Assembly: GCA_016714465.1 (NCBI GenBank)
Contig: JADKDT010000028.1
Coordinates: 1 to 64,000 of the forward strand
Direction of reading: 5' to 3'
DNA length: 64,000 bases
Source of the DNA: Candidatus Brachythrix odensensis
GTDB taxonomy: Bacteria > Chloroflexota > Anaerolineae > J036 > Brachytrichaceae
Positions 62,399-64,000 of the stretch are shown one piece after another. The notes under the pieces were generated by a model. The model did not search any database and was not told the origin of the DNA. It worked only from the letters and a program-made list of their open reading frames with translations. Both the position numbers and the translations under genes were made by a program. Numbering within the stretch: the first letter of the stretch is position 1; each line of letters opens with the position of its first letter.

Positions 62399-62401
62399 CC
62401 C

Positions 62402-62412
62402 GAACAGTGTTC
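62402..62412. promoter_or_regulatory. Candidate TetR operator GAACA-N-TGTTC
   Basis: Perfect inverted repeat of five bases around one base, placed 3 nt after the -10 box and thus over the transcription start. This is a typical site for autorepression by the TetR protein encoded next. Confidence 0.55.
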
Positions 62413-62423
62413 AGAAATCAGCA

Positions 62424-63038
62424 ATGACCCAACCTCGCGCGCGCCGCTTTCTGCGCACCAAACAGACCATCCTGGACGCCGCCCTCGAGATCGTCCGGAC
62501 CGAGGGCCCGGCCGGGCTCTCGATGCGGGCCCTGGCCGAGCGCAGCGACTACAGCGCCGCCGGGATCTACGAATACTTCAGCAACAAGGATGAAATCATC
62601 CAGGCGGTCTGCGAACAAGGCCATGAGCGCCTGGCCAGCCACATGCGCCAGGCCGATCCGGGCCTGCCTATCCTGGGCTACCTGCTCGGGATCGGTCTGG
62701 GCTATATCCGTTTTGCGCTGGAGAATCCCGATCACTTCCTGCTGATGTTCACCACCGCCCCACCCGCGGCGACCGGAATAGACATGTCCGCCGAACTGCT
62801 GAAGGACGACACCTCCTTTGGCATCCTGCTCGGGGCCATCCGGCGCGGGATTGAGGAAGGTGTCTTCAAGACTCAGCCCGGCTTCGGCCTGATGGAAATG
62901 GCCTACGCCGCCTGGGTGACGGTACACGGCATGGCGATGCTGCGCCTGACCAGCCTGCGCGGGTACCCCATGGACTTCGAGGCCGCCGACCAGGCGGGCC
63001 TGGTCAACTTCGCACGCGGCTTGACCCAGGCAAACTAA
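62424..63038 (+). CDS. TetR/AcrR family transcriptional regulator
   Basis: 204 residues from ATG 62424 (MTQPRARRFLRTKQTILDAA). The helix-turn-helix is ALEIVRTEGPAGLSMRALAE followed by RSDYSAAGIYEYFSNKDEI. The ligand domain is helical with a C-terminal TetR_C-type region (GLMEMAYAAWVTVHGMAML). Upstream in-frame ATG at 62370 lies in the promoter and is rejected. Probably represses itself and the next gene, a membrane protein 71 nt downstream. Confidence 0.92.
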   Translation: MTQPRARRFLRTKQTILDAALEIVRTEGPAGLSMRALAERSDYSAAGIYEYFSNKDEIIQAVCEQGHERLASHMRQADPGLPILGYLLGIGLGYIRFALENPDHFLLMFTTAPPAATGIDMSAELLKDDTSFGILLGAIRRGIEEGVFKTQPGFGLMEMAYAAWVTVHGMAMLRLTSLRGYPMDFEAADQAGLVNFARGLTQAN

Positions 63039-63109
63039 GGGGAGCCCCTCTTTTTTTGCCTTTGCCGAACAAAGTTAGGTATTCAAACAACGAAAGGATA
63101 AATGCAATC

Positions 63110-64000
63110 ATGACAACCGTATCTATTCCCACCTCACTGCGCGTGGCCCGAGAGGGCCGGCTCAGCCGGCTTTGGGCAACCAACCCACCCCTTGTCGCGC
63201 TTGGCTTTGCCAGCATCTTCCTGTTGGCCATCACCGCGATCCTTGCCCTGGCCGACCCGCGGGCGATCACCGGCGCCCCAGCCTGGGTCAAGCCCATGAA
63301 GTTCGCCGTGTCGACGGTCCTCTACACCTTCAGCCTGGTCTGGCTGCTCAGCTTCATCCAGGGCCGGCGCCGGCTGGTGGCCGTCATCAGCTGGGCGTCG
63401 ACGCTCGCCCTGGTCGTCGAGTTGATCCTGATCGTTTTGCAGGTCGCGCGCGGGGTGGCCAGCCACTTCAACTACAGCACGCCGCTGGACGCCGCCATCT
63501 TCTCGAGCATGGGCGCCTTCATCGGCCTGGCCTGGGCGATGAGCCTGATCGCCATCGTCCTGCTCCTCCGCCAGCGCATGAGCGACGGCGCGTTTGGCTG
63601 GTCGCTGCGACTGGGGCTGATCGCGGCGGCACTGGGGATGGGGCTGGCCTTTTTGATGACGGCCCCCAACGCGGCTCAGATCGCGGCGCTGCAAGCCGGG
63701 GCCGGCAACGGCATCCTGGGCGCGCACGCCGTGGGGGTGCCCGATGGCGGGCCTGGGCTGCCCCTGCTGGGCTGGAGCACCGAGGGCGGCGACCTGCGGA
63801 TCGCCCATTTCTTCGGGCTGCATGGCCTGCAGATCCTGCCCCTGCTCGGGCTGGCCATCAGCCGGCTGTATGCGACGCGGCTCAACCCGCGGCGGCGGGC
63901 GTTGCTGGTCTGGACGGCCGGCCTGGGCTACCTCGCCCTCGTGCTCGGGCTGGCCTGGCAGGCCCTGCGCGGGCAGTCGATCATCCATCCGGATGGGCTG
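63110..64000 (+). CDS. Polytopic membrane protein, hypothetical (3' end cut by window)
   Basis: 297 residues visible, at least seven spans: ALGFASIFLLAITAILALAD, AVSTVLYTFSLVWLLSF, LALVVELILIVLQVARG, AFIGLAWAMSLIAIVLLL. Near the end there is IAHFFGLHGLQILPLLGLAI, with two His in or near a span. AAAGGA precedes ATG 63110. No family recognised. Same strand as and directly after the TetR gene, so a likely target of that regulator. Confidence 0.7.
   Translation, partial: MTTVSIPTSLRVAREGRLSRLWATNPPLVALGFASIFLLAITAILALADPRAITGAPAWVKPMKFAVSTVLYTFSLVWLLSFIQGRRRLVAVISWASTLALVVELILIVLQVARGVASHFNYSTPLDAAIFSSMGAFIGLAWAMSLIAIVLLLRQRMSDGAFGWSLRLGLIAAALGMGLAFLMTAPNAAQIAALQAGAGNGILGAHAVGVPDGGPGLPLLGWSTEGGDLRIAHFFGLHGLQILPLLGLAISRLYATRLNPRRRALLVWTAGLGYLALVLGLAWQALRGQSIIHPDGL

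Overview
The window is GC-rich bacterial chromosome, about 48 genes, densely packed and often overlapping by 4 nt. I read it as a member of the Chloroflexota, probably Anaerolineae-like. This is an inference from gene content (a permuted family 5 solute-binding protein, several GT-C membrane glycosyltransferases, a sortase in a bacterium with no other cell-wall anchoring genes in view) and from a SAM-I riboswitch plus a tRNA-Trp type T-box. No rRNA, tRNA, CRISPR array, transposase or prophage was seen. About ten genes carry single-base shifts, mostly in or near short homopolymers, and the lengths fit one-base gains or losses. Draft-assembly sequencing error is the likeliest explanation, so these genes are annotated as interrupted CDS rather than as decayed genes.

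Layout. 1-4024: a 3'-truncated gamma-glutamyltransferase, an RlmD/TrmA-type RNA methyltransferase and a membrane-anchored unknown. 4150-7918: a SAM-I riboswitch controlling metY, a small ORF, metX and metW, i.e. methionine synthesis by direct sulfhydrylation. 7952-8198: REP-like repeats. 8250-15565 (minus): a Dpp/Opp-type ABC transporter (binding protein, two permeases, two ATPases) followed by a secreted GH16 glucanase. 15774-25287: thioredoxin, oligoendopeptidase F, an SH3/transglycosylase-like protein, a GT39-like transferase, RadC, a zinc-ribbon membrane protein, pyruvate kinase and DegV. 25393-34155: a GT-C-like protein, an odd metallo-beta-lactamase-fold protein, a fused PTS EIIC-EIID, a double Cys/His protein, glycerol kinase, and TrpS behind a T-box. 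34560-44647: FtsH-like protease plus patatin, a methyltransferase, GNAT, ClpC, ribosomal protein S1 and Xpt.

44748-51488 holds the most unusual locus: a GT2 glycosyltransferase, then sortase, DUF6391 protein, a single ORF joining a GT-C glycosyltransferase-like half to a complete MalF-type permease, a MalG-type permease, and a LarA-like nickel-pincer racemase homologue. 51667-57256 holds a secreted intradiol-dioxygenase-like lipoprotein, then a Crp/Fnr regulator with a TGTGA-N6-TCACA site just after it, a histidine-rich multi-pass membrane protein, an SUMF1/NirV-like lipoprotein, a CtaB-like prenyltransferase and a membrane protein. This looks like a respiratory or nitrogen-oxide module, by inference. 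57322-64000: P450, CobW-type GTPase, GT-C protein, sialidase-like lipoprotein, TetR regulator with a clear promoter and operator, and a partial membrane protein.

Two families of intergenic palindromes run through the window. The first is long near-perfect inverted repeats (stems of about 12-34 bp), found in most gene gaps whatever the gene orientation. The second is three roughly 70-90 bp imperfect palindromes ending in CTAGAAG-like arms; these supply two stop codons and one -10 box. Many genes appear to be leaderless, with a TANAAT box 7-10 nt before the start codon.
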